From the NCBI GenBank assembly GCA_002946415.1, contig NJPS01000014.1, positions 1-64,000 on the forward strand: 64,000 nt of DNA. Direction: 5' to 3'. Positions 1 to 9,658 of the stretch are shown in pieces. The notes beneath the pieces were generated by a model that was not told where the DNA came from, did no database searches, and saw only the letters and a list, made by a program, of their open reading frames with translations. Position numbers and translations under genes: made by a program. Each line of letters begins with the position of its first letter. Position 1 is the stretch's first letter. This stretch comes from Rutstroemia sp. NJR-2017a BVV2. Lineage: Eukaryota; Ascomycota; Leotiomycetes; Helotiales; Rutstroemiaceae.

Positions 1-199
1 GGGTGGGTTATAGGGGCTGATTTGTACCCATTGGGTGGGTTGGGGCGGGTAACCCAACCCATTTAGCTGTCACGGGCCCATTTAGGGTACGTGCCACCCC
101 AGATTGGGTAGGCGGGCAGTTGGAAAACCCACCCATGGGTACCCGTGGGTGGGTTGGAGATGGCAATTACCCACCCATGGGTACCCATTTCGCAGCCTA
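1..199. repeat. Right end of a hAT-type repeat with TGGGTACCC subterminal repeats
   Basis: The stretch is built from repeated GGGTGGGT / GGGTACCC words on both strands and stops abruptly at CGCAGCCTA (191-199). Read inward from that end it begins TAGGCTGCGAAATGGGTACCC. The MITE at 53289-53590 begins almost identically. TAGGCTGCG is also the terminus of the 38-kb insertion at 9258-47683. The left part lies outside the window, so length and target duplication cannot be checked. hAT membership is inferred from the 8-bp duplications at the other two sites. Confidence 0.6.
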
Positions 200-740
200 A
201 TCAAGTTAAGCATCCAGCACCTTCAAGTTGACGTCCTTAAGCCTATATTTACCCGCTGTGCCTCTGTACGTGCCTGTACAAGAGTCTTCATCAAACCCCT
301 CGGCGACAGCGAAGACGCGCTCTTCCGCCCGATAATCGGGATCAAAAATATCTACTCGGCTCTCAATTCGTGTTATGCGTATGTCGCTCAGTTAGTAGAG
401 GCTGCGAAGAGGGGGGTGCAGTTGAGTGGAGGTTTGGCTGTAGAGTTTCCGACCGTCTCTATTAGGAGAGGCTTATATAAGCATAATGATATAGTCTTTT
501 TAAGGCTTGTTTATATCATTGCTGGAGTTTTGTTTACGTCGGCGCTCTTGGAGATGGGGTGCTGGGAGTGCAGAGAGTACTGGGAGCTGGAAGAGCTGGG
601 AGCCTGGGAGTATTAGGAGCTGGGAGTGCTGGGAGTGCTGGGAGTGCTAGGAGTTTCTTAACTAAAGTTCATAAATATTTATATCCGCTATTATATAAAG
701 TTCTTTATTGCGAAGCCCTATTCAACGGAGCGATTAAACC
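200..740. other. Intergenic stretch with no recognisable gene
   Basis: Open frames exist here but have no recognisable domain, and their translation runs into the tandem repeat at 555-654. An AT-rich stretch at 655-740 precedes the 3' end of the oxidoreductase gene. I see no promoter or RNA gene that I could defend. Confidence 0.5.
555..654. repeat. GGGAGTGCT-type minisatellite
   Basis: A run of imperfect units around CTGGGAGTG / CTGGGAGC is repeated about ten times. The last three units (CTGGGAGTG x3 followed by CTAGGAG) are nearly perfect. The irregular spacing and substitutions suggest an old, slippage-prone minisatellite. Confidence 0.8.
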
Positions 741-2049
741 TTAACCAAATGGAGCCCCTTCACCTGGCTCATCTACCCCTAGAGCGAGTTTTCCAATAGT
801 GGTTCCAGACTCGATTAGCTGATGAGCTTCCTTCAGTCCAGCAAGATTCAACTTCAGACGTCTGTGGAGGTTTAGTACCAACTTTCCCTCATCTACGTGA
901 TGGGCCACAGTCCCAAAAATTCGACGATAGTTCTCCAGATTCGTAGAATGATAACCTGACGAACCCAGCCAGTCCCACGAGAAGGTCATCGACTTTGACA
1001 TGAAATCTGTTCCATAGAAATCGAACTTTGCTTGCACAATTGAGCAAACTTTGGAAAATGGCGCACAAATCTTGCCTAGGGAGTGGATATATTGCTCCGT
1101 TCTTGCGACTACATAAGCGTACCTAGATTTATCAGTATCAGTTTTGAGATACGAAGAGCATAATAGTAAGAGAAGGCGGAGCGTACCTGATTGGGACATC
1201 CAGCCTCAAGGCTTTGATCTGGGGCTCGAGATCCTCTCTATGATTCACAACATGGGTGGCACCCATTTTCCTACATGACTCCATAGTCTCAGGTCGAGAT
1301 GCAGTTGCAATCACTACCGGAAGTTGCAAAACTTTCCTGGCGATCTGGATGGCAGCGCTTCCAACTCCACCGCCGCCATTGATCTAGAACAGTCAGATAT
1401 ATATTCGAAATGCGAGCAAGGTAGTAATAGCCATTATAGCATTTATCCAGGTCGTTATTCGAACTCACAATCAAAATACCAACATCTTCCATATGCTTAA
1501 TCTCCAATCTGTCAACAAGAGACTGATATGCCGTACCGAAGGTCAAGCCTATACTAGCGGCTTCCACGAAGTCAAGCGACTTTGGCTTCTCGGCACACAT
1601 ACGTTCATCAACTAGGATATATTCTGCAGCGGTACCTTGGCGGGTAGTGGAGCTCACGTAGAAGACGTCATCACCAGGCTTGAGGTTTGTGCATTGAGGT
1701 CCGACCTCCAGAACGGTTCCAGCACCGTCAAACCCAATGATATGGAAATCCTTGGGCACGAACTTGTAGTAATCTTTATTCTTTGGATAAGCATAAAAGT
1801 CTTGCAAAAGCAGAGGGGGTTGGATCATTACCTGGAGCGTCGTCATAAGTCCCTTTGCGAACTTTGGTGTCGATGGGATTCACAGAGCAGGCCTTGACTC
1901 TAAGTAACGTCAGAATCAATGTGGTGATATATTGCATATAATACTCACTGGACAAGAATATCCATTCCTGTAGGGCTTCCCGGTCGCGGAACGTCGCGGG
2001 ACTCGAAGTTGTCGACTGAGCCATACTTGGCGACTCCAATTGCTTTCAT
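741..2049 (-). CDS. Zinc-type alcohol dehydrogenase-like / quinone oxidoreductase family protein
   Basis: This is a medium-chain dehydrogenase/reductase that probably reduces a quinone, enone or aldehyde with NADPH in the cytosol; the substrate cannot be told. Five exons fit the frame: 2049-1949, 1899-1832, 1773-1469, 1383-1187 and 1122-741, giving 350 aa, the usual family length. Introns are 49, 58, 85, 64 nt, all GT..AG. The N-terminal GroES-like part carries [15 protein letters not shown] and [11 protein letters not shown]. The Rossmann nucleotide-binding motif [16 protein letters not shown] starts exactly after intron 3 (about residue 159). I see no cluster of four Cys for a structural zinc, which is normal for the zinc-like subgroup. 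An in-frame ATG at 2064 would add five residues. The gene is compact and undamaged, so it is probably functional. Confidence 0.92.
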
Positions 2050-2170
2050 TGTTTTTGTTTCCATCGTGACAACGATCACGCGATACGAGGAATCTAGAAA
2101 GGTAATTTATAATTCCAAACCGAGGCTGAGATGAAAGTAATTGTTGTCGACTCAAAATTCCTGGAAGGCA

Positions 2171-2656
2171 CTAGTGTTTTGATTGATGACGGCTTTCGGC
2201 TCGTCCATCAACGTCATCAACATTTGGATTCCGGTAGATGCTTAGATAGGGAACTTCTGATGGCATTTTAATTGCATCACTCAATGAAACAGGACCAATT
2301 CCAGCTTTTTCTCCATCATTGAGAATTGAACCGAGGTTATCGCTGACAGACTTGCTGTGTATGACCATAACATCACTGGGACGGATGTTTTTGCCACCGG
2401 TGATAGTAGGTTCGTAGCCTCTAGTGGTTATGAGCATCGCGATCTCAAGTTTCGGGAAAGTCGCCCTCATATAGGTAAGAAAAAGATTGTCAGTATCGGA
2501 CTTGGGGAAAATGGTGATGACAATACCAAGCCCAGAGATGCTACCAAGGACATAGGGATTGAGGGCTACAGGTGGACCCAGAATCGAGCCATGTTCCCCA
2601 TCTAACATAATCAAAATCGCTATATGTACCACCTCCTGTACACGAATCCATTTCAT
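2171..2656 (-). CDS. Hypothetical ORF downstream of the glucosyltransferase gene
   Basis: An uninterrupted 161-codon frame begins 60 bp after the stop of the glucosyltransferase gene on the same strand, with a TATA-like ATATATATAAG run just upstream. The hydrophobic first third contains GSISGLGIVITIF, and the rest is polar. I do not recognise it. The stretch TGGKNIRPSDV faintly recalls the GG..RPGDV loop of M17 aminopeptidases, but nothing else of that family is present. It may be a gene remnant or a chance ORF. Confidence 0.3.
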   Translation of the reverse strand: MKWIRVQEVVHIAILIMLDGEHGSILGPPVALNPYVLGSISGLGIVITIFPKSDTDNLFLTYMRATFPKLEIAMLITTRGYEPTITGGKNIRPSDVMVIHSKSVSDNLGSILNDGEKAGIGPVSLSDAIKMPSEVPYLSIYRNPNVDDVDGRAESRHQSKH

Positions 2657-2715
2657 GCCACCATATATATAAGAGATTAGATATAAAAGCTATATTTTCT
2701 AATCATTTTATATAG

Positions 2716-5530
2716 TTAAGCTTTATTTCCTATTATACAAAATGCTGTAACTACTTGATATTCTAATTGTATATTTGTTGAATCTTTTATCAACCATTTT
2801 CCTTCTTGTAATTTAGCTTCAACAATACACTTCCTCCTAGAACTCTTTACAGACGCATAAATAGACTTAGCAGCTCCCTGCCCAGGGTATGCTATCAGAC
2901 CTACTACACCAGAACTTGTTTTGGTAGCAAAGCTAACAAGACCTTTCCCAAGCCCCTTTGCAGCCCCCATAGCACCATCTTTCTTCTTGCCATGGTACGT
3001 CTCGATGAAGATATCGGTGAATCCTTCATATATGCCATAGCCAAAATTTTTTCCTGCAACAACTACACCACTTTTTAAATCTTTGACTTCGCCTAGATCA
3101 GCCTCTCTTCGTTGGTAAAGTCGTGGTACCGCGCGCAGCCCCTCTGTTGCTGCAAGTGGGATGTCAACCAATACCCCCTTGGATGATCGTGCCAAGAGCT
3201 TCCCAGCACTGTTAGCCGACGCTCCAGCCATCGCGCGGGCACTTTTTAATTTACTACTGCCATGGCTGGAGCTTTCCGGTCGATGGTTAGATGAATCATC
3301 TACATCTGAAGAGTTGATAGAATTTGAAGTCCCTGAAGAGATGGTGAGTCCAGAGGGTTGGGACTGCTGCCTTTCCGCTGAAAATGAAGGACCAACTTGA
3401 ACACGGTCATTATGTGCGCGCTTGTACTCATTATATGGTTGTGTAACGATGCCGATTGTCGCCTCTGCAACTTCAGCAGCCGCTGTAATAGATGCTGACG
3501 AGATAGCTGTAACTGGATCCCATCGGCGATTGTGAATGAATATGGGTTTGGATTCATATCTAGTTTTCAGACGATCAGTATTATAATGGTACTATGCAAG
3601 TATGGAAAAAGAAGAGTTTCTATACAATTTGAGATCTTTCGACTGAATCTTCGAAGAGCTCAGTAGGACCTCAACTGCCACCTTCGAGAGCTTCAGTTCA
3701 AGTTTGCCCCGCTTATATAACCAAGCAGCAGGAAGGTTTGGGATTAAATCACAACTCATATCCTGAGCTGGAAGATGTGCATGGAACGATTCTACTGCGG
3801 CCTGTACCCCAGATTCTTTCTTCATTTGTTGCGATATACTCAATGCAGCTGTGCGTGCTTCTTCAGTGCAACAATATAAAATAGCTTCTGTCAGGTTTTC
3901 AGCATTAAGGGATTTGTGGTGAATTGGTTTGGGTCCAGCACCAGCGGCAGCAATCATGTTTCCCCAAAATGGTTGACTAAAAACTATTAGCCTTGTAATG
4001 ATTAAACCTAGTTGTACTTAGGTAACTCACTCTCCAAAAAAGGGTACTATAGTCGTGGGTTTTCCATTGAGAAGTCCACATGCTGTTGTTCCAGCGCCTC
4101 CATGGTGCACAACTGCCGCAACATGTTGGAAGAGCCACTCATGTGGGCAGTCGCCTGAGTATATGACATTTGGCAGCTCCTCTCCCCCTAAATTGCTCCA
4201 GCCACGTGAGATAACTGCACGCATACCTGTCCTCTTAACGGCTTCGAGAAGGATAGATGTCATTTTCTCGGGATCTTCGATAACAATACTACCAAATCCT
4301 ATATAAATTGGCGACGGGCCTGCGCTAAGAAATGCTTCAAGCTCAGCTGGAGGCGTATAATCAGGGGCTATGCGAAAGAAAAAGCCACAGACATCTTTAA
4401 GTGTTTAGTAGACGGCTTATAATCATAGAATGGAGTGGATTATACCTATGTGGGAAGCCCAATCGGTAGGCTTCGGAACCAATGCGGGTGACCAACAATA
4501 TGAGAACGGCACCTGAAGAGTCTTGATGAGATCGTATCCCTCCAGAACTGGTACTGGCTCTAGATCAAGTTTGTTCCGTCGCCAAGTGTTGATAACATCT
4601 CCTATACTACGATTATCAGCCTCTTTGAAATGAAGATTGTTGCGTAGAAACACACCCTTGCCAAGTCAGAAGATCCACTATAGCATAAGAAATGTAATTC
4701 GCGAAGCTAGCATCTGTATCGCAGTATTTCAAATTTGCGAGGGGATGTGGAAAAGATTTAGTTCCCGTCCAAGGCATCGTAAACATCATATGTACAGGAA
4801 CTCCCAGAGCTTGTGCGCAGTGCACATGTGCGAAACTCGGAGGGTTAGCAATGATTGCGTCTGCGACAAAAGGTTTGGTTTCTACAACATCAGGCAGAAT
4901 ACATGACTCCCAGCAGCCATTTAGCATCTCAGCAATCATTGCTCGTTTGCGTTGGATCTCTCCTGTCCGTAGGGTTTTGACGCTTGGTATCAATCCTGGG
5001 TTCTTGACCATGTATGCCATCAAATCTGCTGGGTCACCACCTATCGGGTAGAATTCGAGACCTGAATTACGAACAAAGTCTTCAAAAACATTGTGTGTCG
5101 CGAGACGTATGCGATGGCCATGCTTCTGCAGCTCGTTGCCAAGCGCTACGAATGGCTGTACGTCCCCACGACTTCCTACAACTTGGATGACAATGTTCAA
5201 CTTTATATCGCATGTCTTTTTTGGATGATTTGTAGGTAATGGCGTTGCGGAGAGCGGAACACCACTACGCTGACTCAATATCAGTTTCGTGAGCCTTCTT
5301 ACAGAGGTTGACGCGAGGTCAACATCAATTCTACCATCCTCTATTTTTTGTAAATAATTTGTCTTCCTGCTAAGATTTTCAAATCATCATTATTGAATTG
5401 TGAGCTACGTACCCTTAACATCGATTCTCCTAGACAAGCCCACAGGATTTGCTCCTAAATGATCATGATCATATGATGTAGAGTACCTGGGGGATGGATC
5501 TTCCGTGAATGATTCCTCGTAGTCAACCAT
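2716..5530 (-). CDS. Sterol 3-beta-glucosyltransferase-like protein (GT28/UGT type)
   Basis: Six exons fit one frame: 5530-5413, 5340-4656, 4606-4446, 4394-4031, 3976-3626 and 3559-2716, giving 840 aa. Introns are 72, 49, 51, 54 and 66 nt. The N-terminal Rossmann half opens with [20 protein letters not shown] (about residue 88), the glycosyltransferase-28 acceptor side. The C-terminal half has IYIGFGSIV and the sugar-nucleotide motif HHGGAGTT (about 418-425), followed by VPFFGDQPFWG. About 280 further residues start near RRWDPVTA and carry repeated [11 protein letters not shown] / AKGLGKGL / [10 protein letters not shown] motifs, typical of fungal ATG26-like paralogues. No N-terminal GRAM or PH domain is present, so this is a short cytosolic-type paralogue rather than ATG26 itself. 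The likely reaction is transfer of UDP-glucose to a sterol or other lipophilic hydroxyl. The splice choices are supported by the motif continuity they restore. Confidence 0.9.
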
Positions 5531-5827
5531 GGTGGACAAGTGATTTCAAATGTTTCAATGGTATAATAAATTTAATAACAGATACGTAAATGTTCCTGTC
5601 TGCGGATTCCTCATCAACAAACATATATAAAACGGGGAGAAAGGGTCAACGGGAGAGGAATATGTAGGGTTGCGAGGAATTGGAGGTTGTAATAATTATA
5701 GGAACGACAGTAGAACTTTGGAATTTACTGTAGTTAGGCCGGGTAGTGATAGCTTGGTGGGCCCGAAGCCCCCATATGATAAGTGGACTGATTGTGACTT
5801 TTTCGGAGTTTAGAAGATGCCGAATGA

Positions 5828-6331
5828 GTTGGCACACCGGTCTCAGAAACCGTGCTCGAGGCGCTGTATCGAATACGGTGCACAAATGATTGGCTATTGT
5901 CTTCCCGTATTGAATACGGTGGGGCAATCTACCAGTATACCTCCACCAGTGGGTGCATTAATTACCCGACCACCCGCAATTCAGTCGAAATCATCAAAAA
6001 GTGGTTTAAAATCCATATTATTTAGCAACGTATTGTAGAATCGCTGGCTCTTTCGGGTCATATATTCGCAGTGTATTACTTTATTAGCAGATATAATCTC
6101 ATATCTTGTAAGCCTAGTATTGACCATATTTAATATGGTTAATTAAAGAAGGTTGGTATTTAGAAATGAGGGTATTCGCTTACAATTTGGTCGGGTAATT
6201 AATGCACCCACTGGTGCTCCGGTATCAGAAACCGTCTCGGCAGTTGGCGCTGTATCTAATATATTACACAAATGATTGGCTACTGTCTCTCCGTATTAAA
6301 TACGGTGGTGCGATCTACCAGTATATCTCCG
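5828..6331. repeat. About 110-bp direct repeat flanking the inverted-repeat element
   Basis: Bases 5828-5942 and 6218-6331 are similar in the same orientation. Shared words are TCAGAAACCGT, GGCGCTGTATC, ACAAATGATTGGCTA and ATCTACCAGTATA. Differences are mostly transitions plus a few indels. The two copies sit immediately outside the inverted repeats at 5944-5972 and 6188-6216, so the whole unit is direct repeat, inverted repeat, spacer, inverted repeat, direct repeat. Confidence 0.8.
5944..6216. mobile_element. 273-bp MITE-like element with 29-bp perfect terminal inverted repeats
   Basis: Bases 5944-5972 and 6188-6216 are exact reverse complements over 29 bp, starting CACCAGTGGGTGCATTAATT. 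The 215-bp interior has no coding potential. Base 5943 against 6217 breaks the pairing, so the ends are sharp. No short target duplication is evident next to the ends; instead longer direct repeats flank the unit, so it may be a recombination product rather than a simple MITE. Confidence 0.65.
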
Positions 6332-6622
6332 GATTGAATATGGTAGATGAACCACCAGGCATCCTAACTACAGACTCTAGACTCCTGCTAGTACACTATT
6401 TGTAGCTAGGAAGTGTAGGTATTTTCCCTCTTCGTTTTTTATCATCTTCCATCTTTCGATTTAAGGAACAGCAAGTTATTATATATTTTATTCTAGTTCA
6501 TATCCGCCACAATCACTATATATTTAACACGGAAATCATTCTTTCACTCCAGCACCTTTGATTTTCAGTATTTAAACAGCAACAAAGATTATCGTGGTGT
6601 TCTCGAGACCCGAACTCTAATA

Positions 6623-7294
6623 ATGAACGACAAGTACTGGACAAAAGGAGGTCCAACTGGGATCTTCGTTCGGGCCGGACTTCGAACTCTCCAGTTTGTA
6701 CTCGCTGTCATAGTAGCTGGGCTCTATGGGGCTGATCTTGGATACTCGACTGCACACCACACGCACGGCGCCACAAACTGGATTTATGCTGAGGTTGTAG
6801 CAGGGCTGTCAGCAATCACCTGTATCATACATTGCCTTGTGACAATACGACGTGTACTATGGTGCTTGTGGGACTGGGTCTTGATGGTGTTATGGGCAGC
6901 GCAGACAGGTGTATTCGGCGTCATCTACTTTAATCACCGCAAAGATTTGGACGATGGCGAGGTCACAACTTCACCTATGCGAATGAAGATTGGTGCTTGG
7001 ATCAACCTTATAAACATGCTACTTTGGTTCGCTACTGCTATTCTGGGCCTTGTATGGTGTTGCTCCACGAGACGAATAACAAGACGCATGAGCATTGAAG
7101 CCCCAGATCCATCAAGCGAGTTATCACAATGGCCAGAGATACATAAGGAAAGATCCCTCGAGCCCGGATCTAATCATCAGAATGAATCGCTGGAGTTGGG
7201 GGGCAAGATATTACGAGACTCTAGCCTTGAAATATCTGACTCTAATGATCTCGAGAAGGTTGAAACTCCACCACCAAAGTATAATGAAAAATAA
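6623..7294 (+). CDS. MARVEL-domain-type four-span membrane protein
   Basis: A single-exon frame of 223 aa has four hydrophobic segments at about residues 22-42, 54-75, 80-105 and 125-147. Short loops separate them, and a Trp/Cys-rich run (WCLWDWVLMVLW) lies in the third. This is the layout of fungal MARVEL-like proteins, which sit in the plasma membrane or vesicles and take part in membrane apposition or domain organisation. The remaining cytosolic tail (about 75 residues) is charged and Ser/Glu-rich and ends PPPKYNEK, a PPxY motif of the sort bound by WW domains of Nedd4/Rsp5-type ubiquitin ligases. The start is the first ATG after an AT-rich leader. No signal peptide is evident. The exact substrate or partner is unknown. 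Confidence 0.8.
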   Translation: MNDKYWTKGGPTGIFVRAGLRTLQFVLAVIVAGLYGADLGYSTAHHTHGATNWIYAEVVAGLSAITCIIHCLVTIRRVLWCLWDWVLMVLWAAQTGVFGVIYFNHRKDLDDGEVTTSPMRMKIGAWINLINMLLWFATAILGLVWCCSTRRITRRMSIEAPDPSSELSQWPEIHKERSLEPGSNHQNESLELGGKILRDSSLEISDSNDLEKVETPPPKYNEK

Positions 7295-7371
7295 TTTGGA
7301 GATGAATTACTAGTTGTGAAGGCCATAGCTGCAGCAGCTGCTGTATTGGCAAATCCTGCGCCTCCGGTTAG

Positions 7372-7701
7372 GATGTCGACCAGAAACCCGACCCCTATTT
7401 CAATGCCGGAGATGGCTACATCTCTCGTGCTGATTTCAATACCAAAGACGCTGAAATGACAGTAGGGATCGCTACGGTGGACGGGGTCGCCCAGACAGTA
7501 GATATGAAGATTTATCTTGCTAGATATAAAGGGGCTCTATCTGTCCGGTATATGGAAGCGCCGCAGGACTGGATTAGGGAGGTTGTATCTGTGACCGAGG
7601 TGGTACCAGCCCGTGATGGGATCACGTCATTGTCTATTGAAGCCGATATTAGAAGGGGAACTCGAAGTTCCTGCACTTCTAATAGACCCATACTTATATA
7701 A
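7372..7701 (+). pseudogene. Unidentified protein fragment (possible terminal exon)
   Basis: The frame is open from 7372 to 7701, longer than the ATG-initiated part (7456-7701). It reads DVDQKPDPYFNAGDGYISRA and continues with alternating hydrophobic and charged residues typical of a beta-rich domain (GIATVDGVAQTVDMKIYLAR). A stop (TAG, 7369-7371) directly precedes it, so it is either an exon whose acceptor is that TAG or the relic of a broken gene. An Ala-rich stretch in another frame lies just upstream (about 7316-7370). I do not recognise the family. Confidence 0.4.
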
Positions 7702-7748
7702 TGTATATCCTTGTGATGTTATCTGACTAGTCCTATGGGGGTGCCTGT

Positions 7749-7966
7749 TGGTCAAGCGAGATTAAATGGGGCGTAGACTACGGAGGGGCAATACAAGGGC
7801 TAATTGAATGTACGGAAGAGCTGGGTATTTAACCACCCTGCTCTTCCCCCATCTTTTAGAGAATCGGAGTTTATCAACCAAGCATCAGATCACCCTTTTG
7901 GAAGTGATCTTATGCCACGGTTGAGCAGTCAACCCACAGTGCCCCTACTGAGCAGTCTTAGCATCA
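7749..7966 (+). repeat. LTR fragment related to the leader of the Copia-type element at 55.8-56.0 kb
   Basis: From TGTTGGTC (7749) onward the sequence matches 55768-56028 in patches. Shared words include TGCTCTT, GATCACC, GAAGTGAT / GAGTGATT and GAGCAGTCAACCCACA / GAGAAGTCAACCCACA. A TATTTAA box in the fragment corresponds to TATATAG in the other copy. Similarity ends near 7966. There is no matching coding region beside it, so it is a solo or truncated LTR. Confidence 0.6.
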
Positions 7967-8903
7967 TCATCACCATGATCAAGGAATACAATAATGAATT
8001 GGCGGGTATCGGAAATCCAGCTACCTCCACATCTTCTTCCCGCTTTGCTTTGTTCTGTGCCCCCAATAGACGAGGCGGTTAAACATAATGTCGCTCGACA
8101 GTTCCCAGTGACCACTGCGATGAGGGTGTCGCCACGGTAGAACATATGTGTACTCGGTTCTCCCGGCATTCTCTGACCGATTAGGCTGCCAAGTAGGAAG
8201 TGGAAAAGGTTCCGCATGGAAAACCTTCGTCTCATTGTGTTGCAGAATCAGGGGATTGTCTCTGGAGGATGATTGATGATATACCAGGTATCAGGTTAGG
8301 GGATTCGTCAACCGAATAAGTTCTAACTTGCTTCTTACTTCTAAGTATAGAAGTGATTGATGGATTCTGTCGGTTTTCTGTTCCGCCGCCGGAAATGCAC
8401 AAGATCACGACTTCTATCGTTCACAGCTGACTTGTGCACAGCACATCAAATATTTCATTGTTCTGCACCCTCTGTTGCCTGATAAAATAACCTGAGAGAC
8501 AGCTCTTCAAGCAAATCAGAACAGTGTGACGTAGCAATCAGCGGACAGTATAAAGTAGCTATGTTAATCGTTGACCGACTCGTCAACCGAAACACTACTA
8601 TCGTCACCAACGATCGCAAATTTGGTTGGTTTACTACACGTTGTTGTGGTGTAGGGAAATAGAGGTGCACAGGCCTACCCTGGCGCCGCTTACAGTATAT
8701 GAGCTGCCGCTACTTTTGAACAGCATCCTTGTATATCTCAGCCAGATCTCAGCCAGATCTCAGCCAGTTTACCGGATAAAGAAGGATGAGGCTGAACACA
8801 GGTCACACAATCTCCAACCAACGGAAGTAAAGGGAATTTTTACTGCGCCAATACCACGTTCCTTCCAATTTGCTGCGCCACGAACTTTGCCCCGCTATTG
8901 TAG
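7967..8903. other. Intergenic stretch without a recognisable gene
   Basis: Short frames on both strands have no domain or sensible composition. The only structure is the 11-bp tandem repeat at 8735-8767. Base composition is normal for the gene island, so this part has escaped RIP. Confidence 0.5.
8735..8767. repeat. Three perfect copies of ATCTCAGCCAG
   Basis: The 11-mer ATCTCAGCCAG occurs three times head to tail with no mismatch. It lies in the leader region of the interrupted membrane-protein gene. No function is evident. Confidence 0.9.
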
Positions 8904-9257
8904 GTGCCTGACGGTTGTCTCGATAGCTGTTCTAACTTTAGCACATCACATCAAACTACATTTCAATTATATAACACGCCCCACTCCTGTCACCATTGCT
9001 TTTACGTCTGGGAGACCAGGATATATCATCGAGATCCCACAATGGCTTGGACCGATCACTTCGCTTGCGAGATCCAGGTCTGGTCGGTAATCGAGGTCAA
9101 CAAGGACAACTTGACAGCACTACGGACGCTAGATGCTCCACCTTGGGTCTCGGCATCGCAGTTTCGAGGAACCATGTCAATCCTCCAGAGCTGTATCTTA
9201 ACGCTGATGGCCTCCGTCTACACCGCTATTCACCTCAATGTACCAAAGAAGCACGAC
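8904..9257 (+). pseudogene. 5' part of an interrupted multi-pass membrane-protein gene
   Basis: The frame contains FRGTMSILQSCILTLMASVY followed by TAIHLNVP, the first membrane span and its flanking motif in a fungal family of large polytopic membrane proteins of unknown function. It is cut at KKHD (base 9257) by the 38.4-kb insertion. Joining base 9257 directly to base 47692 continues the frame as KKHD-WLSLLLTKAQW, exactly the family's next segment. The true start is uncertain: ATGs lie at 8904 and 9042, and upstream exons may exist. The middle and 3' parts lie at 47692-49046 and 50661-51457. With the gene split and also stopped further on, no full product can be made. Confidence 0.8.
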
Positions 9258-9658
9258 TAGGCTGCGCACAAATAATCCGCTCCGTCCGGATATCCTGATC
9301 TGGTACCTCCGAGGGGGCTATTTTCCCATAGCCCTATGGGAACTCCCATAGGCCTATGGGATGTCCTATAGACCTATCGTCAAGCCACCTTACTATAGCC
9401 CTATAGGAGTTCCTATAGGGCTATGGGAGTGGCTTTTAAGCCATGCCGCCGCCACCTATGCCGCCGCCAAGCCACGCCGCCGCCATCAACGCCATATATC
9501 TCCCTTGCTTCGTAGGCAACCACGTCGGCGCCACCATTTCTCCCTTGCTTCGTAGCTGATACAATGGTTTTTAGTTATACTTTCTCTCTCCCATATTGCA
9601 CTTGCACTTGTACTTGTACTTATTGCTTCTCAATACGATTAGTACTATATTCTCTATT

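Larger units (their letters stand above)
5531..6622. other. Divergent promoter region holding a composite repeat
   Basis: This region separates the minus-strand glucosyltransferase gene from the plus-strand MARVEL gene, so it must hold both promoters. It contains the inverted-repeat element at 5944-6216 and the flanking direct repeats described separately. A TATATATTTAAC stretch near 6520 lies about 100 bp upstream of the MARVEL start. No open frame here looks real. Confidence 0.6.

Noticed and set aside
104..616. 170-codon open frame near the window start
   Set aside because: It runs through the GGGTACCC repeat and into the GGGAGTGCT minisatellite; translation is low complexity at both ends and shows no domain.
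3560..3625. In-frame TAG in the glucosyltransferase gene considered as a nonsense mutation
   Set aside because: A 66-nt GT..AG intron with a TACTGAT-like branch sequence removes it and restores the conserved DLKLYESK..WDPVTA continuity.
4637..5051. Plus-strand frames opposite the glucosyltransferase gene
   Set aside because: They are antisense shadows of a well supported exon with conserved motifs.
7804..8235. Overlapping frames of 92 and 96 codons on opposite strands
   Set aside because: They overlap an LTR fragment and each other, and have no motif or codon pattern.
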